From UBA10649 sp044233495 (GTDB lineage Bacteria; Actinomycetota; Actinomycetes; S36-B12), in NCBI GenBank assembly GCA_044233495.1, contig JBIIJX010000003.1, forward strand, positions 1-40,763: a stretch of 40,763 bases of DNA, in the 5' to 3' direction. The position numbers were made by a program, and so were the translations under genes. The first letter of the stretch is position 1, and every line of letters begins with the position of its first letter. This document shows, in pieces, positions 23,834 through 31,662 of the stretch. The notes under the pieces are model-generated. The model did no database searches and had not been told where the DNA came from. It saw only the letters and a program-made list of their open reading frames with translations.

Positions 23834-25057
23834 CTAGTCGAAGTGGAACTCGGGCTCGAGCTCGATCAGGCCCTGGCCCATCTCGCCACGGGGGCTGCGC
23901 ACGGCGAACTCCAGGGCGTCGTTCCAGGAGTCGACCAGGCGGGATCCGGTGTAGTCGAAGACGTCGATGTGGACCCTGTATCGGCCCGGGAGCAGGGGAT
24001 TGCGGGGCAGGGTCATCGTCACGGTGTGATCGCCGACGATGGTGCCGAAGTCGAAGCCCCATCGGTGGTTGCTGAGCATCGTCACGAGAGTGCCGGAGTC
24101 GTGCTGCAGGGCGATCCGGATGTTCGGGCCGAGGATCTCCTGCGGGACCGAGAACCTCACCCGCACGGCCAGCGGAGCGCCCGTCTCGCCGTGCGTGAGC
24201 TGGTTGCCATCGGCGTCGACGATCTCCGCCGATGTCACGCGCACGGAACCGTCGCCGGCTCGGTGCTCACCCGACTCACCGTCGCGCGTCGCCGCCACCA
24301 TCGGCATGCGCGCAGCCTCGTCGGAGTTCACCTTGCGCAGGTAGGAGGCGATCGTCTCGACGGCCGGACCGTGCTCCTGCATGCGGCCATGGTCGAGCCA
24401 CGCGACCTCGTCGCAGAGCCCCTCCAGCTGCCCCAGACCATGGCTGACGACGATGATCGTCTTGCCCGCCTTGCGCAGGCCGTACAGGTGGTCGAAGCAC
24501 TTGCGCTGGAACTCCTCATCGCCGACCGCGAGCACCTCGTCGACGAGCAGCACGTCGGGCTTCATGTGCACGGCAACGGAGAAGCCCAGACGTACGTACA
24601 TGCCACTGGAGTAGTGCTTCACCGGATCGTTGATGAACTCCGTCAGCCCGCTGAACTCGATGATCTCGTCGGTGACGGCCGCGATCTCCTTGCGCGACAG
24701 CCCCAGAATCGAGCCGTTGAGGGCGATGTTCTCGCGGCCCGTCATGTCCGGGTGGAATCCGGCGCCAAGCTCGATCAGGGCGGCCACCCGGCCCTGCGCA
24801 TTGATCGACCCCTCCGTCGGCCGGTAGATGCCGCCGATCATCTTCAGCAGGGTTGACTTGCCCGAGCCGTTGTGGCCGATGAGGCCGTAGACGCTGCCCT
24901 TGGGAATCTGCAGCGAGACGTCACGCACCGCCCAGAAGTCCTGCGCGTTCTTCGCCCTGCCGCGAACGATGCGCTCCTTCAGGGAGCTGCGACGGTCGGG
25001 GTGGCGCAGGAAGCGCTTGCCCACGTGCTGCACGTCGACCGCGAAGTTCTCAGCCAT
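23834..25057 (-). CDS. wzt: Polysaccharide ABC exporter ATPase with Wzt C-domain
   Basis: ATPase subunit that powers export of a finished polysaccharide across the membrane with Wzm. The product is 407 residues. Walker A GHNGSGKST is at 61-69, the signature YSSGM at 149-153, Walker B VLLVDEVLAVGD at 169-180 and the switch histidine at 206. Residues about 270-385 form a Wzt-type carbohydrate-binding domain (SVRVTSAEIVDADGNQL to VDSWNDALEFAV). In characterised systems such a domain recognises a modified chain end before export. That suits a locus with an FkbM methyltransferase that could cap chains, but this link is inference. ATG 25057 overlaps the wzm stop by one base (TGATG) with a GGGGAG ribosome-binding site. 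Confidence 0.93.
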   Translation of the reverse strand: MAENFAVDVQHVGKRFLRHPDRRSSLKERIVRGRAKNAQDFWAVRDVSLQIPKGSVYGLIGHNGSGKSTLLKMIGGIYRPTEGSINAQGRVAALIELGAGFHPDMTGRENIALNGSILGLSRKEIAAVTDEIIEFSGLTEFINDPVKHYSSGMYVRLGFSVAVHMKPDVLLVDEVLAVGDEEFQRKCFDHLYGLRKAGKTIIVVSHGLGQLEGLCDEVAWLDHGRMQEHGPAVETIASYLRKVNSDEAARMPMVAATRDGESGEHRAGDGSVRVTSAEIVDADGNQLTHGETGAPLAVRVRFSVPQEILGPNIRIALQHDSGTLVTMLSNHRWGFDFGTIVGDHTVTMTLPRNPLLPGRYRVHIDVFDYTGSRLVDSWNDALEFAVRSPRGEMGQGLIELEPEFHFD

Positions 25058-25854
25058 CAGAGCAGCTCCCCGATGTCCTCGCTGCTGCGGTCGAACACCG
25101 CAAGGCCGAGCCAGAAGGTGAGGAACCCTCCACCGAGCAGCGCGACGATCACCCACCAGGCGGGCGCGACGAGCGAGTACATGACGTCGTGCATGCTCTC
25201 GACGAACCACGTCATCGGGTTGAGCTTGATCACCCAGGCGAGGAGGTCGCTCTGCCCCTCGATCATGTCGAGCGGGTACAGGATCGGAGTCAGGAAGTAC
25301 AGGGCTCCGAGTGCGACCGCGACGATGTACTGCACGTCGCCGTATCGCGCGTTCAGGATCGAGAGCATCAGTCCGATCCCCTGGGCGAACAGCAGCAGCC
25401 CGACGAGGATCGGCAACGCGAGGATCCACGTCCAGCCCACGTTGAGCAGGAACAGGAACATCGCGATGAGGACGATGAGCTCGAGCACCACCTGGATGAG
25501 CTGCACGATCGACGCCCCGAGAATGGGCGCCCACGCCGGGAACTGCACCTTCTTCAGCAGTTCGCCGTTTGACTTCAACTGGGTCATCGACAGGTTGAGG
25601 ATCCCCGAGAACATCCCCCACGTGACGATGCCCGTGAACAGGAACGCCGCGTAGGACGTGCCGTTGCCGGAGCCCAGGGTTGGGGCCTGGATACGGAACA
25701 CGATGCTGAACACCGCGGCGAACACCACCAGCGTGGCCAGCGGCTGCAGGAGGGACCACGCCCAGCCCAGCACGCTGGAGCGGTAGCGGGTGGCGAAGTC
25801 GCGATTGGCGAAGGCCAGGATCAGCGCTCGCTGCGAGTAGAGGCTGGTCAGCAC
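25057..25854 (-). CDS. wzm: Polysaccharide ABC exporter permease
   Basis: ABC-2 type membrane subunit, 265 residues from GTG 25854, with six hydrophobic segments. RDFATRYRSSVLGWAWSLLQPL is the characteristic cytoplasmic N-terminal segment of Wzm/TagG proteins, and the C-terminal region has ILYPLDMI, LNPMTWFVESMHDVMY and a final helix. A longer frame to 26010 is rejected because it overlaps the divergent secreted-protein gene and adds non-membrane residues. A GGAAGGGG ribosome-binding site precedes the GTG. It is the first gene of the operon wzm-wzt-GT2. Confidence 0.92.
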   Translation of the reverse strand: MLTSLYSQRALILAFANRDFATRYRSSVLGWAWSLLQPLATLVVFAAVFSIVFRIQAPTLGSGNGTSYAAFLFTGIVTWGMFSGILNLSMTQLKSNGELLKKVQFPAWAPILGASIVQLIQVVLELIVLIAMFLFLLNVGWTWILALPILVGLLLFAQGIGLMLSILNARYGDVQYIVAVALGALYFLTPILYPLDMIEGQSDLLAWVIKLNPMTWFVESMHDVMYSLVAPAWWVIVALLGGGFLTFWLGLAVFDRSSEDIGELL

Positions 25855-25886
25855 GACGCACCGCCCCTTCCACCCATGACGCAGGC

Positions 25887-25892
25887 AGCCTA
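25887..25892 (-). promoter_or_regulatory. -10 of the wzm operon
   Basis: Minus-strand TAGGCT (the same hexamer as at gmd) would start a leader of about 26 bases that includes the GGAAGGGG site before GTG 25854. Confidence 0.4.
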
Positions 25893-25940
25893 CCGGCCGT
25901 CCTCGTGACCGATGTGCGGCGAAATGCCCGGTGGCGTGGG

Positions 25941-25953
25941 TACCCTTCAAGGG
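25941..25953 (+). promoter_or_regulatory. -10 and small palindrome before the secreted protein
   Basis: TACCCT (25941-25946) would start a leader of about 45 bases with GAGGAGG at 25987-25993, four bases before ATG 25998. The 11-bp palindrome CCCTTCAAGGG (25943-25953) overlaps the -10 and the predicted start site and may be an operator. Confidence 0.4.
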
Positions 25954-25997
25954 AAACGACGGCTCTGCTGCCCTGACGGGCGCCGCGAGGAGGATCC

Positions 25998-27260
25998 ATG
26001 TCACGCCCAACCACCCGCCTGACGCGCGGACTGCTGTCCGCCGCCCTCGTCCTCGGCATGACTGCAGGCGGTGCGCTCGCCTTCGGCGCGCCCGCCGCCG
26101 CGGCCGCGAAGGGCTTCATCGCCGCGCCCAACAGCATGGTCGGGATCGAGACCCAGATCGTCATCAGTGCACCCCAGGCGGTCGGGCAGACCGTCACGAT
26201 CGGAGCGCAGGTCGGCGGGTTCTCCAGCACCATGCAGACCACGATCGGGTCCAACGGCTACGGATCCGTGACGTGGACCCCCGGAGCCCCCGGCACGTGG
26301 GTGTTCAACGGCTTGGGCACTATCGCCAGCCTCGGCTCCACCAGCGCAACCGTCGTTCCCATGCCCACCTACACAGTGCTGATGGCGCAGAACAACGTGC
26401 AGCAGAACGCCAGCAACACCCTCGAGGCGATCGTCGTCGCACCCCTCGGCAACCTCAACCCCACCGGCACCGTCAACCTGCAGTACGGCAGCGGGGTGGC
26501 CATCTCGACGGCTCCCCTGACGGGTGGGATCGGCAACTCGAGCTCCACGGCGCTGCTGCCGTGGACGCCGACCCAGTCAGGCAACATCAACATCCAGGCC
26601 ACCTACACCTCCGACAACGGTGCCTTCACCGGGTCCACGAGTCCGATCTCGAACCCCAACTCCACCTCGGCATCTACGCCCCTCGCGATTCGGTGGCCCG
26701 CCAACCTGTACGTCGGGGAGCCCACCGTCCTCCAGGGCGTGATCGGCAACGGGTTCCCGCCGGGCACCGTCGCTTTCACCTTCAACACCACGGGGATCAG
26801 CGGATCCATCCCGACGACGAACGGCGTGGCCAGCTTCCAGTGGGCACCGCCCGCAGGCGGGATCAACACCATCTCCGCGTCCTACACGGGTGCCACTGGC
26901 TCTCCCGGCAGCCTCGTCTGGTCGAATGGCACCTCCAGCCAGCTCGTGACGGTGAACCCGACTCGCCCGACCGACAACATCACGGTCGATCCGCCCGGCC
27001 AGCCAGTCTGGAACATCGCGCAGCCCATCACCATGCAGGCCGGCTCGACGGTGACACTCGCGGGCACCAGCCAGTCGGGCACGACGGTCATCTTTAGCGA
27101 GCAGGGCAACTGCGTGATCGCCGGTGCCGTGCTCACGGCCCTGTCGCCCGGCCAGTGCCAGGTGACGGCGCAGAGCCCGGGAACCGCAGCGATCAAGCCC
27201 GGCAGTGAGACCTACACGATCACTGTGACGGCACCGCCGCGTCGCCCCGCGCGTCGCTAG
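25998..27260 (+). CDS. Secreted Ig-like repeat protein
   Basis: A 420-residue exported protein. A signal peptide is clear: basic TRLTRG, a hydrophobic stretch (LLSAALVLGMTAGGALAF) and a probable cut near AAAAA-KGF (residues 35-38). Then come about four beta-rich Ig-like domains (about 38-120, 123-225, 226-320, 325-410), with repeated features such as T-V-x-W-T-P or F-Q-W-A-P and Y-T-x-x-x-G. The last domain has two cysteines (NCVIAGAVLTALSPGQC) that probably form a disulfide, as in bacterial Ig-like domains. There is no LPXTG and no C-terminal membrane helix; the tail is basic (PPRRPARR). It has a strong GAGGAGG ribosome-binding site. It may bind the surface polysaccharide or cell wall, an inference from the divergent placement next to wzm. 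Confidence 0.85.
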   Translation: MSRPTTRLTRGLLSAALVLGMTAGGALAFGAPAAAAAKGFIAAPNSMVGIETQIVISAPQAVGQTVTIGAQVGGFSSTMQTTIGSNGYGSVTWTPGAPGTWVFNGLGTIASLGSTSATVVPMPTYTVLMAQNNVQQNASNTLEAIVVAPLGNLNPTGTVNLQYGSGVAISTAPLTGGIGNSSSTALLPWTPTQSGNINIQATYTSDNGAFTGSTSPISNPNSTSASTPLAIRWPANLYVGEPTVLQGVIGNGFPPGTVAFTFNTTGISGSIPTTNGVASFQWAPPAGGINTISASYTGATGSPGSLVWSNGTSSQLVTVNPTRPTDNITVDPPGQPVWNIAQPITMQAGSTVTLAGTSQSGTTVIFSEQGNCVIAGAVLTALSPGQCQVTAQSPGTAAIKPGSETYTITVTAPPRRPARR

Positions 27261-27262
27261 TC

Positions 27263-27334
27263 CGTTAGTCCCGCGACACGGGAGAGGTGAGCCAATTCGA
27301 CCCCTCATGGGTCCACTTGGTTCACCTCTCCCGT
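27263..27334. repeat. Dispersed hairpin repeat, copy C (rearranged)
   Basis: Bases 27263-27283 match the stem of copy A at 19 of 21 positions and are followed by GGTGAGCCAA (27286-27295), the reverse of the A/B order. ACGGGAGAGGTGAGCCAA (27278-27295) and its near-complement (27317-27334) form an 18-bp stem with one G-T pair, and GACCC/GGGTC (27299-27313) pair inside it. It lies between convergent genes (stops at 27260 and 27354) and would serve as a bidirectional terminator. Confidence 0.7.
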
Positions 27335-27353
27335 CTCGGTCACCTGTCATGAC

Positions 27354-28361
27354 CTACGAGGATCGTCTGACGCGGCTGTAGGACGAGGCTCTCCGGATCT
27401 CGTCCGCCACTCCGCGCATCGAACCCTGGGCAGCCGACCAATCCCACCTCACCACGGGGAATCCCAGGCTTCTGATCCGATCCTCGCGCCTCTTCTCCCT
27501 CACAAGATCCTCACGACGGACGTACTTCTCCACGCCATCGGCCTCTCCGACGACGCCGTAAGCCTCGAACAGCATGTCCACGATGCCCACGAGCCCCCGA
27601 GCGTCATGCAGTGGTACCTGCAAGCGCGGCTCCGGCATACCCGCTCGGACGAGACGCACACGAGACAGGGACTCCAAGGGGCTCTGCGATCCAGTGCGGG
27701 CGTGGCCCAGAGCCTGGCGCGCGATCCCTGATCCGGCCAGGTGCGTCCATCGACCGCTGTACTCCGCGATGGCAGCCAGCACTTCCGGTGCCTGCCAGGC
27801 CACAGCGTCGAGTGTCACCACTCCCCAGTCGACGTCACCCGCCATGGCGGCCGTCCAGGCTGCCAGATTCCGGCCCGTGGTCGGAAGGCCAGCGTGCACC
27901 GTCAGATCGGCGTCATCGATATCCAGAATGTGAATGGTGGCAGCCGGCAAGTGCTCCGGCTTGCATATCCGCCTGCGAAGTGCACGGCTGTCGCGACCGA
28001 TAGGGCGAACCAGCTCGATGTGACCCAGGAGTCGACTGTCGACGGGAATCCCCTGGAGCAGAGCTGCCGTCACCCCGAAGCAGGCGACCGGGCCCTCGAT
28101 CGCTGCGCAAGCCGCTGCAGCGAGGAGCAGGTGCCGAGCCTGAGGGGTTACGGCGCCTTCGACCACGTGACGATCCGCGTAGACACCGTGGTGAAGACGC
28201 ACCCAGGTGCCGTTGCGACGCATGGTCAGAACTGCCGTGGGTTCGAGTCCCCACGCTGCAAGGTCGCTGCGGCGGAAGACCCCTCCCTGCGCTCCCGCCC
28301 GGACGCGTACGCGTTCACGCAGGATCTCCAGCTCGGCAGAGCTTCGTCGTGGGGCGGGCAT
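27354..28361 (-). CDS. AbiEi-like N-domain plus DUF559-type nuclease fold
   Basis: A 335-residue protein of a type common and multicopy in actinomycetes. Residues about 20-75 resemble the winged-helix AbiEi antitoxin domain (GGVFRRSDLAAWGLEPTAVLTM, WVRLHHGVYAD). The C-terminal third (about 225-320) resembles DUF559/Vsr PD-(D/E)XK nucleases: SPLESLSRVRL (E230), GIVDMLFEAYGVVGEADG (D262, E273, D275) and KYVRREDLVREKRREDRIRSLGFPVVRWDW. The key acidic residues appear intact. Whether it is an active nuclease or a regulator is unknown. It has no role in glycan synthesis that I can see, stands alone, and is flanked on both sides by copies of the hairpin repeat. CACAGT lies six bases before the ATG, a weak leaderless -10. 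It might be a selfish or defence gene. Confidence 0.78.
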   Translation of the reverse strand: MPAPRRSSAELEILRERVRVRAGAQGGVFRRSDLAAWGLEPTAVLTMRRNGTWVRLHHGVYADRHVVEGAVTPQARHLLLAAAACAAIEGPVACFGVTAALLQGIPVDSRLLGHIELVRPIGRDSRALRRRICKPEHLPAATIHILDIDDADLTVHAGLPTTGRNLAAWTAAMAGDVDWGVVTLDAVAWQAPEVLAAIAEYSGRWTHLAGSGIARQALGHARTGSQSPLESLSRVRLVRAGMPEPRLQVPLHDARGLVGIVDMLFEAYGVVGEADGVEKYVRREDLVREKRREDRIRSLGFPVVRWDWSAAQGSMRGVADEIRRASSYSRVRRSS

Positions 28362-28408
28362 AAGCGCACTGTGCAGACACTTCCGCGGAGAGCCAAACCG
28401 CTATCCAC

Positions 28409-28480
28409 AGGGACGAGTGAGCCAAAAATCCCGGAAACGCACCTACCTTGCTCGTTTGTCCCACGTCGCGGGAGAAACGA
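28409..28480. repeat. Dispersed hairpin repeat, copy B
   Basis: Aligns without gaps to copy A (15049-15120). It has GGGACGAGTGAGCCAA (28410-28425), 26 diverged bases, then an 11-bp stem (28452-28462 with 28470-28480) with one G-G mismatch and a 7-base loop. It ends eight bases from the stop codon of the minus-strand aminotransferase gene, again at a 3' end. Confidence 0.75.
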
Positions 28481-28487
28481 CGAGAGG

Positions 28488-29792
28488 TCAGGTCAGGCGG
28501 GCGAAACCCGACTGAGCCGGCCCGTCGGGCAGAACCGCAGCAAGGCCAGCGTCATCGAGGGAGGCGAGCTCGGCATAGATCGGGGCCAGGGCCGCGAGGT
28601 AGCGCTCAGTGAGCTCAGGAGTGTGCGCGATCGAGGCGTAGAACACCGGACCGCCGAGGAACCCGGCCTGCAGGAGCCGAGTGGTGAGGAAGGTCTTCGC
28701 CAGCAGCGGGTCGCGTCCGTCGACGCTGTAGGTCGACAGTGCCGGCAATTCACCCATGGTGAGCGTCAGGCCGGCGTCCGCGGCGAGGCGGCGCCAGTGC
28801 GCCTGCATGTGCTCGCCGATCACGTGCACCCTCGCTGGTGCGTCCTCCTCCTGCATCACGTCGAGGGTGGCGAGGGCCGCCGTGGGGCCGATGCGCTCCG
28901 TCCAGAAGGTGCTGGAGATGAAGGTCGACTGCGCGGCCTGCATGACCTCCTCGCGGCCGATCACGGCGGTGATCGCGTAGCCGTTGCCGAGGGTCTTGCC
29001 GAACGTGGCGAGGTCTGGCTCGATCCCGTAGTGCAGGTGCAGGCCACCGAGCGTGCGACGGAAGCCCGATGTGCACTCGTCGAAGATCAGCACGGCCCCG
29101 TGCTTGGTTGCGAGCTCACGAACACCCTCGAGAAAGCCCGGTGCGGGCGGCGTGCTGCGCTGCACCTCCATGTAGATGGCACCGACCTGAGAATCACTCT
29201 CGAGGATCGAGCGCAGGGCGTCGAGGTCGTTGTAGCGGAACGGGATCGCGCTGCCCGCAAGAACCCGCGGCACGCCCTTGGGCTCCAGGCCCGGCAGTAG
29301 GTGACCGTCGAGGGAGTCGTCGGCACCGAGGTTCGCGGCGAGGTACCAGTCGTGCCAGCCGTGATACCCGCAGAACGCGACCTTGTCGCGGCCCGAGGCC
29401 GCTCGGGCGATGCGCACCGCGATCGCGCAGATCTCGCCGCCACTTCGGGCGTAGCGGACCATGTCGGCCCATGGGTGCAGCTCGACGAGCCGATCGGCGA
29501 GCCACACCTCCTCAGGGGCGTTCAACGTCGAGAGGTTTCCCTTGGCAACCGTGCGCTGCACGGCCTCGTCAACCTTCGGATGGGAGTAGCCGAGGATGTT
29601 CGTGCCGATCCCCATGAAGCCGAAGTCGAGGTATTCGACTCCGTCGAGATCCCAGATGCTGACGCCGCTCGTGCGGTCGAAGTAGGCGGGCCAGCCAGCG
29701 GGCAGCTGCAGCTCCGCGCGCTTGCTCAGCAGCATCGACCCCCCCGGTATCCGCTGCTTGGCGTGCTTCCAGAGTTCGGCGCCGGTGCTCAT
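28488..29792 (-). CDS. Class III PLP aminotransferase (GSA-like)
   Basis: A 434-residue PLP enzyme of fold type I, class III, similar in outline to glutamate-1-semialdehyde aminomutases. It has the cofactor aspartate in LIFDECTSGFR (D238), the Schiff-base lysine K266 in TFGKTLGNGYAI, and GYHGWHDWY (142-150), a family hallmark. A true hemL gene would not normally lie here, so it more likely transfers an amino group to a sugar or a polyol/amino-acid decoration precursor; this is inference. It could act on the 4-keto sugar from the dehydratase at 9184, though class III enzymes are not the usual partner. ATG 29792 overlaps the upstream GT4 stop by four bases. Confidence 0.85.
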   Translation of the reverse strand: MSTGAELWKHAKQRIPGGSMLLSKRAELQLPAGWPAYFDRTSGVSIWDLDGVEYLDFGFMGIGTNILGYSHPKVDEAVQRTVAKGNLSTLNAPEEVWLADRLVELHPWADMVRYARSGGEICAIAVRIARAASGRDKVAFCGYHGWHDWYLAANLGADDSLDGHLLPGLEPKGVPRVLAGSAIPFRYNDLDALRSILESDSQVGAIYMEVQRSTPPAPGFLEGVRELATKHGAVLIFDECTSGFRRTLGGLHLHYGIEPDLATFGKTLGNGYAITAVIGREEVMQAAQSTFISSTFWTERIGPTAALATLDVMQEEDAPARVHVIGEHMQAHWRRLAADAGLTLTMGELPALSTYSVDGRDPLLAKTFLTTRLLQAGFLGGPVFYASIAHTPELTERYLAALAPIYAELASLDDAGLAAVLPDGPAQSGFARLT

Positions 29793-31642
29793 GCGCCCCG
29801 GCCCTTCCAGCGCCTCAACGGCGCCGTCACCTTCCACGATCGTGTGTTGCTCATGAAGTCGAGTTCCTGGCGCAGTGCCTCAGCCGCGGACCTGTGCGCG
29901 ATCACCTCGGCCCGGAGGTCGTCCGCATTCAGCACGACGAAGGAACGGATGCCGAGGAATCCCTCGATGGAGTCGTGCGCATCAACGACGGTGAGCGACA
30001 CCTGCGCCGGCTCACCCGCCCTGCCGTCGCCGAGGGGCAGGGAGATCACCGAGCCCAAGTAGACGTCCTGGCGCACCGGACCTCCAGGACCGACAGCCTC
30101 GATGGTGGCAACGCCCGGCATCGAGCGGGTGGAGACCAGAAGGGTGAGCGGTCCGTCGACCGGACGCCGCACGCGGAAGTCGACCCGACGACCGGGGCGG
30201 ATCTCGTTGCCCCACACCTGCGGTGCGCCGAAGGTGCCGATCACCGCCGCGTCCACGATCTCGTGGTCGCGCTCACCCCGTGGCTGGCGCAGCATCGGGG
30301 TGAGGCCCTCGGACTGCAGGTGTGCCATGAACTGGTCGGCATGCCCGCCGTCGGGCGCGGGCTGGCCCACGGCCAGCATGTACTCGCGGCCGAGCTCGAT
30401 GTCGGGGATCACGGGTTCCCTGCCTTCCGCTGCGACGGCCGCAGCAACCTCCTGGCCGATGATGCCAGCCACCGAGGCCCAGGTGATGCCGTCACTCGTG
30501 TCGCCCGCGATGGCCTGCTCAGCCAGACGCCGGGCCTGCGGGTCGAGAGCCCGCGCGCGGAGCACCCGCACGAGGTCGTCGACGTCATCGGTGCGGAAGT
30601 AGGCCGCCAGATCGCGACCTGCCTCCGGCAGGGAGGAGTTGTGGGCGACCACGGGCAGTCTGCCGAAGGCAAGGCTCTCGCTGACGGGAAGCCCCCAGCC
30701 TTCGTACCGGGATGGGTAGACCGTGAAGTCGGCATGGGCGTAGAAGCGCGCGAGGTCGGCGTCGGGGACGCTGCTGGTGAGCACGCTCACCCGGCCACCC
30801 AGCCCGTTCGTCGTGATGTACTCGCGCAGGAACTCGTCGGCGTGCCAGCCGAGCCGGCCGATGCACACGAGATCGGGAAATTCGTCGGCACCGTCGTCCA
30901 TGAGCCGCTGCCACGCGCGCAGGGCGAGGATGTGGTTCTTTCGTGATTCAACGGTGCCGACGAAGAGCGCGTAGGGCCGCGGCCACGGCGACTCGCCGAG
31001 ATCGAATCTCTCCGGGGTGAGCCCGCACGGCAGTCCCGTGGCAGCACCACCCGGCGCCCGCCAGCCTCGTTGAGCGCAGTACTGCTCGTAGTCACGTCGA
31101 CTGGACTCCGATATCGCCGGGATACGGCTCGCGGTCTGGGTGATCAGGCCGAGGTAGCGGTCGAACAGCTTGTTGACGGCTGCGGTGTGGCCGGTCTCGA
31201 GCACCGGTGTGAGGTCGTACAGCAGGTAGACACACCGCGCGCCCTGCGCGTGCGCATCACGCGCGGCGAGCATCAGGGCGTCGTTGATCCACACCGCACC
31301 GAGGAAGACCATGACGGATTCAGCGGTGATCACGATCGGGGTGGCCGCGTGCGCGCGAGCGAGGCACGCATCCGCCGCTTGGGCGAGGGAATCCCGACTC
31401 AGGGTCGACGTCGACTGCACACCCTGCCGCAGGAGCACCTGCGCCTCGGACTCCGACAGGCCCACGAAGACGCCCCGGGGCCGGTCGAGCACGACGGGCG
31501 TGATCCCGGGGTCGGCGGTCATGAGCAGCGGTGCCGTCTCGGCGATGACGCGCTGCACACCCGACACCGACTCCTGACGCTGCAGAAATTCGACGAGGTC
31601 GGTGACGTCGAGAAGGACGGTCTCGGAGCGGGTCGACGGCAC
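29789..31642 (-). CDS. GT4 glycosyltransferase with C-terminal beta domain
   Basis: A 617-residue protein from GTG 31642. Residues about 8-420 are a GT4 enzyme: VLLDVTDLVEFLQRQESVSGVQR starts the fold, YALFVGTVESRKNHILALRAW is the donor loop, and PSRYEGWGLPVSESLAFG carries an intact E314-x7-E322. Residues about 430-580 form a beta-rich domain (GREYMLAVGQPAP, RVDFRVRRPVDGPLTLLVS) of unknown role, perhaps carbohydrate binding. The C-terminus has a helical tail ending in SNTRSWKVTAPLRRW, a motif also seen in the linker of the FkbM fusion protein (SRTWRYARKAGRPV). The start fits a TACCCT -10 six bases upstream; no ribosome-binding site is seen. It is coupled to the aminotransferase gene downstream. 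Confidence 0.83.
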   Translation of the reverse strand: MPSTRSETVLLDVTDLVEFLQRQESVSGVQRVIAETAPLLMTADPGITPVVLDRPRGVFVGLSESEAQVLLRQGVQSTSTLSRDSLAQAADACLARAHAATPIVITAESVMVFLGAVWINDALMLAARDAHAQGARCVYLLYDLTPVLETGHTAAVNKLFDRYLGLITQTASRIPAISESSRRDYEQYCAQRGWRAPGGAATGLPCGLTPERFDLGESPWPRPYALFVGTVESRKNHILALRAWQRLMDDGADEFPDLVCIGRLGWHADEFLREYITTNGLGGRVSVLTSSVPDADLARFYAHADFTVYPSRYEGWGLPVSESLAFGRLPVVAHNSSLPEAGRDLAAYFRTDDVDDLVRVLRARALDPQARRLAEQAIAGDTSDGITWASVAGIIGQEVAAAVAAEGREPVIPDIELGREYMLAVGQPAPDGGHADQFMAHLQSEGLTPMLRQPRGERDHEIVDAAVIGTFGAPQVWGNEIRPGRRVDFRVRRPVDGPLTLLVSTRSMPGVATIEAVGPGGPVRQDVYLGSVISLPLGDGRAGEPAQVSLTVVDAHDSIEGFLGIRSFVVLNADDLRAEVIAHRSAAEALRQELDFMSNTRSWKVTAPLRRWKGRGA

Positions 31643-31648
31643 GACTAC

Positions 31649-31654
31649 AGGGTA
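31649..31654 (-). promoter_or_regulatory. -10 for the GT4-aminotransferase operon
   Basis: Minus-strand TACCCT lies six bases before GTG 31642, predicting a leaderless mRNA. It starts within 20 bases of the upstream stop codon, so read-through is also possible. Confidence 0.5.
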
Positions 31655-31662
31655 GAGGTCAC

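Noticed and set aside
23820..24062. Extension of the double-GT2 gene upstream of 23819
   Set aside because: It overlaps the wzt coding end in another frame and is Arg/His/Pro-rich without homology.
25058..26254. N-terminal extension of wzt by almost 400 residues
   Set aside because: The extension runs out of frame through wzm and the divergent gene. The TGATG junction at 25057 with GGGGAG gives a normal 407-residue Wzt.
27741..29300. 519-codon plus-strand frame over the nuclease-like and aminotransferase genes
   Set aside because: Antisense to two genes with clear motifs, and it runs through repeat B. No domain seen.
28488..29792. hemL (glutamate-1-semialdehyde aminomutase) of haem synthesis
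   Set aside because: Fold and lysine match, but the placement in a glycan operon coupled to a GT4 argues against haem synthesis; no other hem gene is near.
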